NCBI GenBank assembly: GCA_934615235.1
Contig: CAKTTL010000101.1
Location: 1 to 9,825 of the forward strand
Length of the DNA stretch: 9,825 bases
Source of the DNA: an uncultured Clostridia bacterium
GTDB taxonomy: Bacteria; Bacillota; Clostridia; Christensenellales; Aristaeellaceae
Reading direction: 5' to 3'
Of this stretch, positions 1-6,592 are shown one piece after another. The position numbers and the translations under genes are program-made. A model generated the notes under the pieces. That model was not told the origin of the DNA, did no database searches, and saw only the letters and a list, made by a program, of their open reading frames with translations. Numbering within the stretch: position 1 is the stretch's first letter; each line of letters starts with the position of its first letter.

Positions 1-89
1 GGCGTTACTGGGCCTGTCTTGATCCGGATACTTTCCTGCGGATCCTTTGGGGCTGATTCTTAAATGCTGTTGCCCTGCCATCCTTCCCC

Positions 90-118
90 TTGACGTTTGC
101 GCGTTTTTCATGTATTCT
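90..118 (+). promoter_or_regulatory. Sigma-A-type promoter of the nucleotidyltransferase-led operon
   Basis: The -35 hexamer TTGACG (90-95) and the -10 hexamer TATTCT (113-118) are separated by exactly 17 bases, close to the housekeeping sigma-A consensus. Transcription would start near 125 and leave a leader of about 40 nt before the ATG at 167. The promoter lies downstream of the in-frame ATG at 47, which argues against that longer start. Promoter activity is inferred from sequence match only. Confidence 0.65.
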
Positions 119-152
119 GTATCAGGCGTAACGGCTTTATTTGCCATACGCC

Positions 153-160
153 GGGAGGAG
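153..160 (+). promoter_or_regulatory. Ribosome binding site fixing the start of the nucleotidyltransferase gene
   Basis: GGGAGGAG ends 6 nt before the ATG at 167. It is the only good Shine-Dalgarno sequence near the candidate starts of this gene and supports the 411-residue product over the 451-residue one. Confidence 0.8.
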
Positions 161-166
161 TATGGG

Positions 167-1402
167 ATGAATCCGACCGAAACACTGTTGCTGACGCTGC
201 TGGACTGCGCGATCCATGAAAAGCAGCCGCCGGAGGGGTGCGCCCGGGGGGCGGACTGGCAGGCGCTGGCGGATCTGGCGCGCAGCCATCATATCGAGGC
301 GCTGCTGCTGGACGCGGCGCTGGCCGTGCCGGGCGAAAACGCGCCCGCGCGCGAGCTGATCGACCAGTGGCAGGCTGCGGCGATGAACACAATGATGAGC
401 CAGGGCGCGCTGGCCATTCAGGCGAGCATGCTCACGCAGACGCTGGACGAGGCGGGCGTGAAGGCCGTCATGCTCAAGGGCATGGCGCTCAAGGCGCTCT
501 ATCCGCAGCCCGATCTGCGCACGATGAGCGATCTGGATCTGCTCGTCGCGCCCGTGCAGCAGGAAGCGGCGCACGCGGCGATGGAGACGGCGGGGTATAC
601 CGTCGTCGAGCGGGAGCCGGGCGTGGACGTGATGCGCGCGCCGGAGGGGCTGCGCGTGGAGCTGCATTCGCAGCTGTTTGACAAAACCGAGGAGGGGTTC
701 CTCTCCAAACTGGACGAGGCGGTGCTCTTCCCGATTGAAAGCGCGGTGCGCGAGGAGGTCTATTGCGGCGAGGCGTGGGTTTTCCCGCCGCAGGAGCATC
801 TGGCGTTTCTGCTGCTTCACATGGCCAAGCACCTGATCACGACGGGGTTCGGCCTGCGCCAGCTGGCGGACTATTCGCTTTTCATTGAAAAGCGGGGGAG
901 CGAGATCGATTTCACCGCGCTGCGCGCGCAGATGAGGGCGCTCTCGCTGGAAGGCATGATGGACGCGCTGACGGACGTGTGCCGCCGGTATCTGTCGCTG
1001 CCGGACGGCCCATGGAGCGCGAAGGTTCCGCGCGAGACGACGGACGAGCTGCTCGGCGATATCCTCGACGCGGGCGTTTTCGGCAAAAGCTCGAAGGAGC
1101 GCACGCGCAGCGCCGCGGTGGTCTATCGCAGCTTCGAGGCGGCGGACGGGGACAAGGGGCGGCTGCGCCGCGCGCTGTTCCCCTCGGCGAGGACGCTCAA
1201 GGCGCCGTATCTGTACGCGCGCAGGCATCCGTGGCTGCTGCCGGTCGCATGGGTGCACCGCTTCTTCAACTACGCTGTTGCGCGCCTGACGGGCCGCGCG
1301 ACGCGCGAGGAAGGCTCCGAAGGCATGCGCATCGCCGGCGAGCGGCTGCGGCTGCTGGGCGAGCTGGGTATGCGCGGCGGCGCGAAAGCGCCGAAAAAAT
1401 AA
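167..1402 (+). CDS. Nucleotidyltransferase family protein (PF14907/NTP_transf_5-like)
   Basis: The 411-residue cytosolic protein looks like the uncharacterised nucleotidyltransferase family PF14907. Residues 102-126 hold the core: an LKG motif at 103-105, then R118, and the acidic pair D122/D124 in a SDLDLLV stretch, which fits the metal-binding DxD of polymerase-beta-like nucleotidyltransferases. An ELH motif near 165-167 could supply a third acidic residue. A conserved-looking segment near 222-236 has His, Gly, Arg and Asp (KHL...GLRQLAD). The C-terminus from about 330 is very basic. The start at 167 is chosen for its ribosome binding site and the promoter just upstream; an in-frame ATG at 47 precedes that promoter. 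Relatives of this family occur in some RiPP clusters (lasso peptide loci) and in polysaccharide loci, often near PqqD-like proteins. Here it lies 46 nt upstream of a PqqD-like gene and a radical SAM gene, so a shared substrate is plausible. The true substrate is unknown. Confidence 0.78.
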   Translation: MNPTETLLLTLLDCAIHEKQPPEGCARGADWQALADLARSHHIEALLLDAALAVPGENAPARELIDQWQAAAMNTMMSQGALAIQASMLTQTLDEAGVKAVMLKGMALKALYPQPDLRTMSDLDLLVAPVQQEAAHAAMETAGYTVVEREPGVDVMRAPEGLRVELHSQLFDKTEEGFLSKLDEAVLFPIESAVREEVYCGEAWVFPPQEHLAFLLLHMAKHLITTGFGLRQLADYSLFIEKRGSEIDFTALRAQMRALSLEGMMDALTDVCRRYLSLPDGPWSAKVPRETTDELLGDILDAGVFGKSSKERTRSAAVVYRSFEAADGDKGRLRRALFPSARTLKAPYLYARRHPWLLPVAWVHRFFNYAVARLTGRATREEGSEGMRIAGERLRLLGELGMRGGAKAPKK

Positions 1403-1431
1403 ACGAGAAACCGCATACGGACGGACAAAAT

Positions 1432-1440
1432 AAGGAGGAG
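1432..1440 (+). promoter_or_regulatory. Strong ribosome binding site of the PqqD-like gene
   Basis: AAGGAGGAG ends 8 nt before the ATG at 1449. It is nearly a perfect anti-16S match and the strongest in the plus-strand operon, suggesting the PqqD-like protein is made at a higher level than its neighbours. The 46-nt gap that contains it shows no clear promoter or terminator. Confidence 0.7.
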
Positions 1441-1448
1441 ACTTTATC

Positions 1449-1973
1449 ATGGCAGACGAGAACAAGAACGCGCAGCAGGCGCCGAAATTTGACGAAGACG
1501 CGGCGGTAGTCGAGCAGGAAATCGGCCGGTTCCCGGTGGACAAGGTGCCGCAGGAGCTGCTGGACGCGTATCATATCACCCCCGAAATGCTGGCGGAAAT
1601 CAAGCCCGGCACGCATACCGTTTACACCTACGCGCAGGTGCGCGTCGGCGTGCGCAAGGGCTACATCCTGCGCAAGGTCGGCGAGGCGTATATGGTAATG
1701 CCCACGGGCCCGCGCATGAAGGAATATCGCGGCATGATCACGCTCAACGAGACGGGCGCGTTCCTCTTCAAGGAATCGCAGAAGCCCGAGCCGACGCGCG
1801 ACAAGCTCATTCAGGCCGCGATGGAAGAATACAAGGTGGGCGAGGAAGAAGCGGCCGAGAACGTCGACTCCTTCATCCAGCAGTGCGCCGACTGCCATCT
1901 GTTCTCGCAGTACGATATCAACCTCGTGATCTATAACGACGCTCCGGAGGAGGAGCAGGAGCCGGAAGCGTAA
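1449..1973 (+). CDS. PqqD-like (RRE-type) peptide-binding protein
   Basis: The 174-residue protein is soluble, without signal peptide or membrane segment. Residues about 70-155 match the PqqD pattern: a beta strand carrying GYILRKVGE and YMVMP, then 'ITLNETGAFLF' (about 97-107), then helices with a variable spacer and a final 'ADCHLF' strand-like end. In PQQ biosynthesis PqqD binds the precursor peptide PqqA and presents it to the radical SAM enzyme PqqE; the same fold is the RiPP recognition element. Canonical PqqD is about 90 residues, so this one has an extra N-terminal region of about 70 residues (rich in Asp/Glu/Gln, then DKVPQELLDAYHITPEML) and an acidic tail. The stop overlaps the start of the radical SAM gene by one base (TAATG), which strongly supports them acting together. 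The peptide it binds is not identified. The family assignment is by motif reading, not by a profile search. Confidence 0.75.
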   Translation: MADENKNAQQAPKFDEDAAVVEQEIGRFPVDKVPQELLDAYHITPEMLAEIKPGTHTVYTYAQVRVGVRKGYILRKVGEAYMVMPTGPRMKEYRGMITLNETGAFLFKESQKPEPTRDKLIQAAMEEYKVGEEEAAENVDSFIQQCADCHLFSQYDINLVIYNDAPEEEQEPEA

Positions 1974-3115
1974 TGGCCGGGCTGTATACGGAGGAGGAAG
2001 CCCTGCGCATCCGCCATGAAAACTACGAAAAGACGCAGGCCTTTAACGAGTGGCAGAGCATGATGCTCGTGCAGGCGCGCGAGCAGTTCATCCCGCACAA
2101 GGGAACGTTCGAGCTGACGCCGTTTTGCAGCATGAAATGCAAGATGTGCTATATGCGCCTCGACCCCGATCAGGCGAAAAAGCAGGGCCGCCTTCTGACG
2201 GCCGAGGAGTGGATTCGCCTGGGGCGAATGGCGTTCGACGCGGGTACGGTCGATCTGCTTTTGACGGGCGGCGAACCGCTGCTGCGCCCGGATTTTGCGG
2301 AGATTTATACCGCGCTGTCCGATATGGGGTTCCTGCTGCGCCTGTTCACCAACGCGACGATGTTCACGGAGGAGACGTTCAGCCTCCTGCGCGAGCGGCC
2401 GCCGCAGTCGGTGGAAATTACGCTTTACGGCGCGAGCGCCGAAACGTATGAGAAGGTCGGCGGCTGGGGCGGCGGGTATGAGCGCGCGATCAGCGCGGTC
2501 GATACCCTGCGCGAATTCCTGCCCTCGCTCAAATTGAAGGGCACGCTCATCCGCGAGAGCGCGGGCGATTACGACGCGATGAAGAAATTCGCCGCCGAGC
2601 GCGCGCTGCCGATGGATTTCTGCACGATGCCGCTGCCGGCCACGCGCGGCGCGTGTTCGCAGGCGCTCGAATGCCGCATGGGCGTGAGCGAGCTGATCCC
2701 GTTCTGCCGCGAGAAGAAGATTCTGCCCGAAAACGAGGGCTGCGAGGTGGTCGATCCGTCGCTGCGCAAGGGCGTGTTCTGCGGTGCGGGCATTACCACC
2801 TATACCGTCCAGTGGAACGGCGACATGGTCGCCTGCAACATGGACGACGACCCTGCGCGGCCCATCGGCCGTCCGCTCGAAGAGGGCTTCGACGCGGCGT
2901 GGAAGAAGCTGCGCCATTTCGCCGACGATAAGCCGCTGCCCGAGCCGTGCAAGACGTGCGAGGTTTACGCCGAATGCGGCTGCTGCGCGATTCACCATCG
3001 CCAGGAGAGCGGAAGCTATACGGTGCCCGCGCGGTATATGTGCGATTATCATCGCCTGTGGGAGGGAAAAGAGCCGCTGCCCGACGAAACCTTCGCCGGA
3101 CAGCCGAAGACCTGA
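1973..3115 (+). CDS. Radical SAM/SPASM peptide-maturase-like protein
   Basis: The 380-residue protein has the radical SAM signature CxxxCxxC (C52, C56, C59), which binds the 4Fe-4S cluster that cleaves S-adenosylmethionine, and the GGEP motif at 99-102 that contacts SAM. The C-terminus is a SPASM region that would bind auxiliary Fe-S clusters: C270, then G283-x4-C288, then C326-x2-C329-x5-C335, a GCC run (C337, C338), and C357. The usual CxxxC after C335 is here one residue shorter (CGCC). An N-terminal helical region of about 45 residues precedes the barrel. SPASM enzymes next to PqqD-like proteins typically modify ribosomal peptides (PqqE, sactipeptide and related maturases), so a peptide substrate is the leading inference, but heme-related or protein-maturing roles are also known in this superfamily. 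Its start overlaps the PqqD-like stop; the DnaD-like gene begins 2 nt after its stop. Confidence 0.85.
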   Translation: MAGLYTEEEALRIRHENYEKTQAFNEWQSMMLVQAREQFIPHKGTFELTPFCSMKCKMCYMRLDPDQAKKQGRLLTAEEWIRLGRMAFDAGTVDLLLTGGEPLLRPDFAEIYTALSDMGFLLRLFTNATMFTEETFSLLRERPPQSVEITLYGASAETYEKVGGWGGGYERAISAVDTLREFLPSLKLKGTLIRESAGDYDAMKKFAAERALPMDFCTMPLPATRGACSQALECRMGVSELIPFCREKKILPENEGCEVVDPSLRKGVFCGAGITTYTVQWNGDMVACNMDDDPARPIGRPLEEGFDAAWKKLRHFADDKPLPEPCKTCEVYAECGCCAIHHRQESGSYTVPARYMCDYHRLWEGKEPLPDETFAGQPKT

Positions 3116-3117
3116 TT

Positions 3118-4317
3118 ATGGCGTTGTTTTCGTTCGATAACCGGTTCGGCATGTTCGATGTGACGCCGGTTGAAAATATGTTCCTGCAGGAATACATGCC
3201 TTCGGCCAGCGGAGATTTTATCAAGGTCTATCTCTACGGGCTGATGCAGTGCTATCACCCGGTGGAGAGCGCGTCGCTGGAAACGATGGCGCGCGAGCTG
3301 CGCATGGAGCTGCAGCAGGTGGAAAACGCCTACGCCTACTGGGAGCGGATGGGCCTTGTGCGCCGCGTGAGCGATAACCCGCCCGCGTACGCGTATATCA
3401 ACCTCAAGCAGATTGAGCTCAGCCATTCGCAGGACGACGACGGGCTTTACCGCTACGCCGATTTTAACAACAGCCTGCAGGCGCTCTTCGGCGCGGACAG
3501 GCTGCTTCATCCGCAGGATTTTCAGGTGGTTTACGGCTGGCTGGAGGAATACCGGCTGCCCGAGGAGGTCGTGCTGATGCTCGTCTCCTCGCTGATCCGT
3601 TCGCGCGGAAAGCGCTTCGTTTTCTCCAAGGCCGACGCGATCGCCCGCCAGTGGGCGGATCAGAATATCCGCACCGAGGCCGACGCGGAAGCGTGGCTGC
3701 GCGTTTCCGGCGAACGGGGCGATGCCATCCGGCAGGTGTACCGCAAGCTCGGCAAACGCCACGCCATCTCCGAACCGGATGAAAAGCTTTACGACAAATG
3801 GACGCGCGAATGGGGCTTCGATCAGAAGACGATTCTGGCCGCGTGCGACGAAACCGTCAAGGGCGTGCCGACGTTCGGTTATTTGAACGGCATCCTCGAG
3901 CGGATGTACCAGCAGGGCATTCGCGACGAGCGCGGCCTGCAGCAGGAAGCCGAAATGGACGCGGCCGTCAAGGAAATGCTGCGCGAGGCGGGTATGCGCA
4001 CCGTCAGCCCCAACGCGGACAGCCGCTCGATGCTCGAGGGATTCCTGGCGGAGGGCTTTGCGCGGGAAACGATCGTGCTGGCCGCACAGCGCGTGGCGCG
4101 CAAGGGCGGCAAGCTCGACGCGCTCAACCGCACGCTGGCCATCTGGCGCGAGGCAGGGGCGTTCACGCCCGAGCGCGCGAAGGAATATCTGCGCAGCGTC
4201 GACGAGCGGCGCGAAACGAAACAGCCCGCGCCCGCGGGCAAAAAGGTGCTCGCGCAGCAGTATACGCAGCGCGAATACACCCCGGAAGAACTGGACAAGC
4301 TGTTTGAGGTGCTCTGA
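3118..4317 (+). CDS. DnaD-family primosome / replication initiation protein with repeated DnaD modules
   Basis: The 399-residue protein starts with a winged-helix-like region (about 33-98: FIKVYLYGLMQCY ... LETMARELRM ... YWERMGLVRRV), as in DnaD/DnaB primosomal proteins of Firmicutes. It is followed by what appear to be three DnaD C-terminal-type helical modules: about 112-195 (ending ADAIARQWADQNIRT), about 204-272 (ending YLNGILERMYQQGI), and about 286-362 (ending LNRTLAIWREAGAFT). Each carries the YxxxIxxxW-like signature in some form. The tail (QREYTPEELDKLFEVL) is the basic-aromatic end often seen in this family. DnaD proteins bind DNA, remodel it and help load the replicative helicase at oriC and restart sites. 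The start at 3118 was chosen over an in-frame start at 2947 because the latter lies deep in the radical SAM gene. There is no clear ribosome binding site, so translation is probably coupled. The helicase loader follows with a one-base overlap, the usual clostridial pairing. Confidence 0.85.
   Translation: MALFSFDNRFGMFDVTPVENMFLQEYMPSASGDFIKVYLYGLMQCYHPVESASLETMARELRMELQQVENAYAYWERMGLVRRVSDNPPAYAYINLKQIELSHSQDDDGLYRYADFNNSLQALFGADRLLHPQDFQVVYGWLEEYRLPEEVVLMLVSSLIRSRGKRFVFSKADAIARQWADQNIRTEADAEAWLRVSGERGDAIRQVYRKLGKRHAISEPDEKLYDKWTREWGFDQKTILAACDETVKGVPTFGYLNGILERMYQQGIRDERGLQQEAEMDAAVKEMLREAGMRTVSPNADSRSMLEGFLAEGFARETIVLAAQRVARKGGKLDALNRTLAIWREAGAFTPERAKEYLRSVDERRETKQPAPAGKKVLAQQYTQREYTPEELDKLFEVL
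4306..4311 (+). promoter_or_regulatory. Ribosome binding site of the helicase loader, inside the end of the DnaD-like gene
   Basis: GAGGTG ends 5 nt before the ATG at 4317, which itself overlaps the DnaD-like stop (TGATG). This fixes the start of the downstream gene and indicates translational coupling. Confidence 0.6.
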
Positions 4318-5300
4318 TGCGGGAAACGCTGTACCGGCAGGTGGACGCGGAATACGCGCTCCAGCGCGAAAAGAATATGCTTGAACAGGAAGCGCGGCAG
4401 GCGCAGGCCGAGGCGGCCGATCCGGTGATCGGCCAGCTGATCGCGCGCCGGATGGAGCGCTTCCGCCGCGCCGCGCAGGCCATGTTTGCCTCCGGCGCAA
4501 ACGCCGGGCAGAACTCCGCCGCGCTGAAGAAGGATATCGCCGCCATCAACCGCGAGCTGCGCGAACGGCTCGTAAAGGCCGGCTTCGCGCCCGATTACCT
4601 GCAGCCGCGCTATCGCTGCGCAAAATGCAGGGACACCGGCTTTGTGGGCGAGCCGATTAAGGAGCGGTGCGAGTGCTTTCTTGCGCGCGTGCGGCAGCTG
4701 ACCGTCGAGCGCGAGGGCGTAGGCCTGAACCCGAACGAGACGTTTTCGGCGTATAACGCCGAAATTTATCCCGATACCCCGCTGCAAAAGCGGCCGGGGC
4801 ACACGCAGCGCAGCTATATGGAGCTGGTGAAGGCGCGCTGCATGGCGTATGTGGACGCATACCCGCACGATCCGCGGCGCAACCTGCTTTTCGTGGGCGC
4901 GGCGGGGCTGGGGAAGACGTATCTGCTCAACTGCGTAGGCAACGCGCTGCTGGAAAAAGGCGTGCCCGTGCTGAAGCTGACGAGCTACCAGCTGACCGAC
5001 CGCATGCGCGCCGCCGTCTTCGAGCACGACTGGGAGGGCTTCTCCGCCGTGCTGGAAGCGCCGGTGCTGCTGCTGGACGACCTGGGCGCGGAGCCGATCA
5101 TCAACAACGTGACGATCGAGCAGCTTTTCACGCTCCTCAACGAGCGCGAGCTGAACGGCCTGCACACGGTGATCAGCACGAACCTCGCCCCGGCGGAGCT
5201 GCAGAGCCGCTACACCGAGCGCATCGGTTCGCGCCTGCTTGATAAGCGTTCCACGTCGATATTGCCTTTTTACGGCGACGACGTGAGATTAAAGGGATAG
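4317..5300 (+). CDS. DnaC/DnaI-like helicase loader, AAA+ ATPase
   Basis: The 327-residue AAA+ protein resembles DnaI/DnaC, which load the replicative helicase onto DNA with ATP. The N-terminal half is helical and charged, then holds a zinc-knuckle-like cluster C101-x2-C104 ... C118-x-C120 (CAKCRDTGFV ... CECF), typical of the Firmicutes form of this loader. The ATPase core has Walker A GAAGLGKT at 194-201, Walker B LLLDD at 251-255, sensor I STN at 287-289, and an arginine-finger-like segment ERIGSRL at 301-307. IstB, the transposase helper of IS21, shares this core, but the zinc knuckle and the DnaD neighbour favour a chromosomal helicase loader. The gene overlaps the DnaD-like stop by one base; the membrane-protein gene follows after 6 nt. 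Confidence 0.88.
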   Translation: MRETLYRQVDAEYALQREKNMLEQEARQAQAEAADPVIGQLIARRMERFRRAAQAMFASGANAGQNSAALKKDIAAINRELRERLVKAGFAPDYLQPRYRCAKCRDTGFVGEPIKERCECFLARVRQLTVEREGVGLNPNETFSAYNAEIYPDTPLQKRPGHTQRSYMELVKARCMAYVDAYPHDPRRNLLFVGAAGLGKTYLLNCVGNALLEKGVPVLKLTSYQLTDRMRAAVFEHDWEGFSAVLEAPVLLLDDLGAEPIINNVTIEQLFTLLNERELNGLHTVISTNLAPAELQSRYTERIGSRLLDKRSTSILPFYGDDVRLKG

Positions 5301-5306
5301 AGAAAG

Positions 5307-6515
5307 ATGACGGAAAAGAAAAGGAACATCCTTGCTTTTTTGATGGGGCTTGCCGCCGTGCTCGCGGCCGCGCTCTGGCTGGCGCGGCAGACGGGCGCGG
5401 ATTTTTTTGCGCACTGCCTGACGGACAGCTACACGCAGCAGGCGCTTGCCTGGCGCGCGGGGCGCGCGACGATCGAGGGCGAAATGCCCTGGCTGGAGCT
5501 GGCGATCTACAACGGCAGGCAGTATCTGAGCTTCCCGCCCGTGCCGACGATTCCGCTTTGGGTGATGACGTTCTTCTTCGGCGGGAACACGCCCAGCGGG
5601 CTGATGACGCTCCTTTATCTGCTGGGCGGCTACGCCGCGGCGTTTTTTCTCTGCGCGCGCCGGATGCGGCCGGGCGGCGCAGCGCTGCTGGCGGCCTTCG
5701 CCTGCGCGGGCGGCAGCCTGCTGGATATCGCCGTTTCAGACGCGAATTTCTGCGGCGCGGTATGGTATCAGGCGCAGATGCTGGCGTTTCTTATGACGAT
5801 GCTGGCCTTTCTCCTCGTCGACGGCAAAAGGCGCGCAGGGTGGTATGGGGGGCTTGTGTGCTACGCGCTGGCAATCGGCTGCCGGCCGTTGAATATCGCG
5901 CTGGCTCCGGCGCTGCTGTGGGTGTTCGGGGAGCGGCTGGCAAACGGCGAAAGGTTCGGCTGGCGGCTGATCCGGCGTGCGGTTCCGTTCTGCGTCGCGC
6001 CGTTTCTGATCGGCTGCGCGTACGGGTGCTACAACCTCGCGCGCTTCGGCAGCTTTTTCGAGTTCGGGCATATTTATCTGCCGGAATACACGAACAGCGG
6101 CGATCCCGTTTTTTCGCTCGCGTTCATCGGGCGGAACCTGCGCAATCTGATGCGCATGCCCGCCGTCTGGCGGGGCTGGGAGACGATGCCCACGACGGGC
6201 GGCTTCGCGGCGTATCTGACGCAGCCGGGGCTGACGGCGGCGCTCGTCTGGGTAATTCTCCGCGCTGCGCGCGGCAAATTGCGCGCGGCCGACGCGCTGC
6301 TGTTCGCGTGCGTCGCGGCGCAGTGCCTGCTGCTGACGCTGCACCGGACGCTGGGCGGCTGGCAGTACGGCGCGCGGTACTGGTGCGATACGGTTCCGGC
6401 GGTCGTGTATCTGCGCGCGCGTGTCGAGCGGGACGCGCAGCCGTGGGAGGCGGCGCTGCTGGGCGGCGCGGCGGCGTTTAACCTGCTGGCGACGGCGGCG
6501 TTTCATATGCTGTGA
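5307..6515 (+). CDS. Polytopic membrane protein, GT-C (GT39/PMT-like) glycosyltransferase candidate
   Basis: The 402-residue protein has about nine to ten hydrophobic segments (roughly 8-27, 80-95, 98-117, 124-141, 150-171, 180-205, 223-242, 303-319, 327-346, 382-400). The large first outer loop (about 28-78) contains acidic residues and ends in YNGRQYLSFPPVP; GT-C glycosyltransferases place catalytic acids and a G-x-YLxFPP-type segment here. 'YNLARFGSFFEFG' (about 242-254) and 'GARYWCDTVPAVV' (about 355-367) are also typical of the GT39-like membrane proteins that use lipid-linked sugars. The classical DxD or DE motif in the first loop is not clear, so enzymatic activity is uncertain. The gene begins 6 nt after the helicase-loader stop; the ribosome binding site is weak (AAGGGA, 5292-5297, within the preceding gene's end), so coupling is likely. 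It is the last gene before a strong terminator. A role with the upstream genes is not evident. Confidence 0.6.
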   Translation: MTEKKRNILAFLMGLAAVLAAALWLARQTGADFFAHCLTDSYTQQALAWRAGRATIEGEMPWLELAIYNGRQYLSFPPVPTIPLWVMTFFFGGNTPSGLMTLLYLLGGYAAAFFLCARRMRPGGAALLAAFACAGGSLLDIAVSDANFCGAVWYQAQMLAFLMTMLAFLLVDGKRRAGWYGGLVCYALAIGCRPLNIALAPALLWVFGERLANGERFGWRLIRRAVPFCVAPFLIGCAYGCYNLARFGSFFEFGHIYLPEYTNSGDPVFSLAFIGRNLRNLMRMPAVWRGWETMPTTGGFAAYLTQPGLTAALVWVILRAARGKLRAADALLFACVAAQCLLLTLHRTLGGWQYGARYWCDTVPAVVYLRARVERDAQPWEAALLGGAAAFNLLATAAFHML

Positions 6516-6527
6516 GAGAGAAATAAA

Positions 6528-6565
6528 GGCGCGCGTTCCGCGAAAAGCTGAACGCGCGTCTTTTT
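6528..6565 (+). terminator. Intrinsic terminator, probably bidirectional
   Basis: An 11-bp stem (GGCGCGCGTTC at 6528-6538 with GAACGCGCGTC at 6550-6560, one G-T pair) encloses an 11-nt loop and is followed by TTTTT (6561-6565) on the plus strand. Read on the minus strand the same stem is followed by TTTATTT, so it can also stop transcription coming from the radA-yacL operon. It starts 12 nt after the stop of the membrane-protein gene. Confidence 0.88.
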
Positions 6566-6567
6566 CA

Positions 6568-6589
6568 TTTGCGGCGAGCCCGCCGCAAA
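6568..6589. other. Second hairpin between the convergent genes
   Basis: A 9-bp perfect stem (TTTGCGGCG / CGCCGCAAA) with a 4-nt loop lies directly beside the terminator and 3 nt downstream of the yacL-like stop on the minus strand. Minus-strand transcripts would carry it without a following U-tract, so it may act as a 3'-end stabilising structure or an auxiliary terminator stem. Confidence 0.6.
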
Positions 6590-6592
6590 AAA

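Noticed and set aside
21..44. Inverted repeat GATCCG/CGGATC near the left edge
   Set aside because: Six-base stem with a 12-nt loop and no T-tract; too weak to call a terminator of an upstream gene that is not visible.
47..166. Upstream extension of the nucleotidyltransferase from the ATG at 47
   Set aside because: It contains the likely promoter (90-118), has no ribosome binding site, and the start at 167 has an excellent one.
137..1543. 468-codon minus-strand ORF opposite the nucleotidyltransferase gene
   Set aside because: Shadow of the real gene; no ribosome binding site or domain.
3049..4500. 483-codon minus-strand ORF opposite the DnaD-like gene
   Set aside because: Arg/Ala/Leu-rich composition and no domain; the plus strand has well-supported proteins through this region.
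4317..5300. IstB (IS21 transposition helper) as an alternative identity for the AAA+ ATPase
   Set aside because: The zinc-knuckle N-terminus, the coupled DnaD neighbour and the absence of an IstA-like transposase favour a helicase loader.
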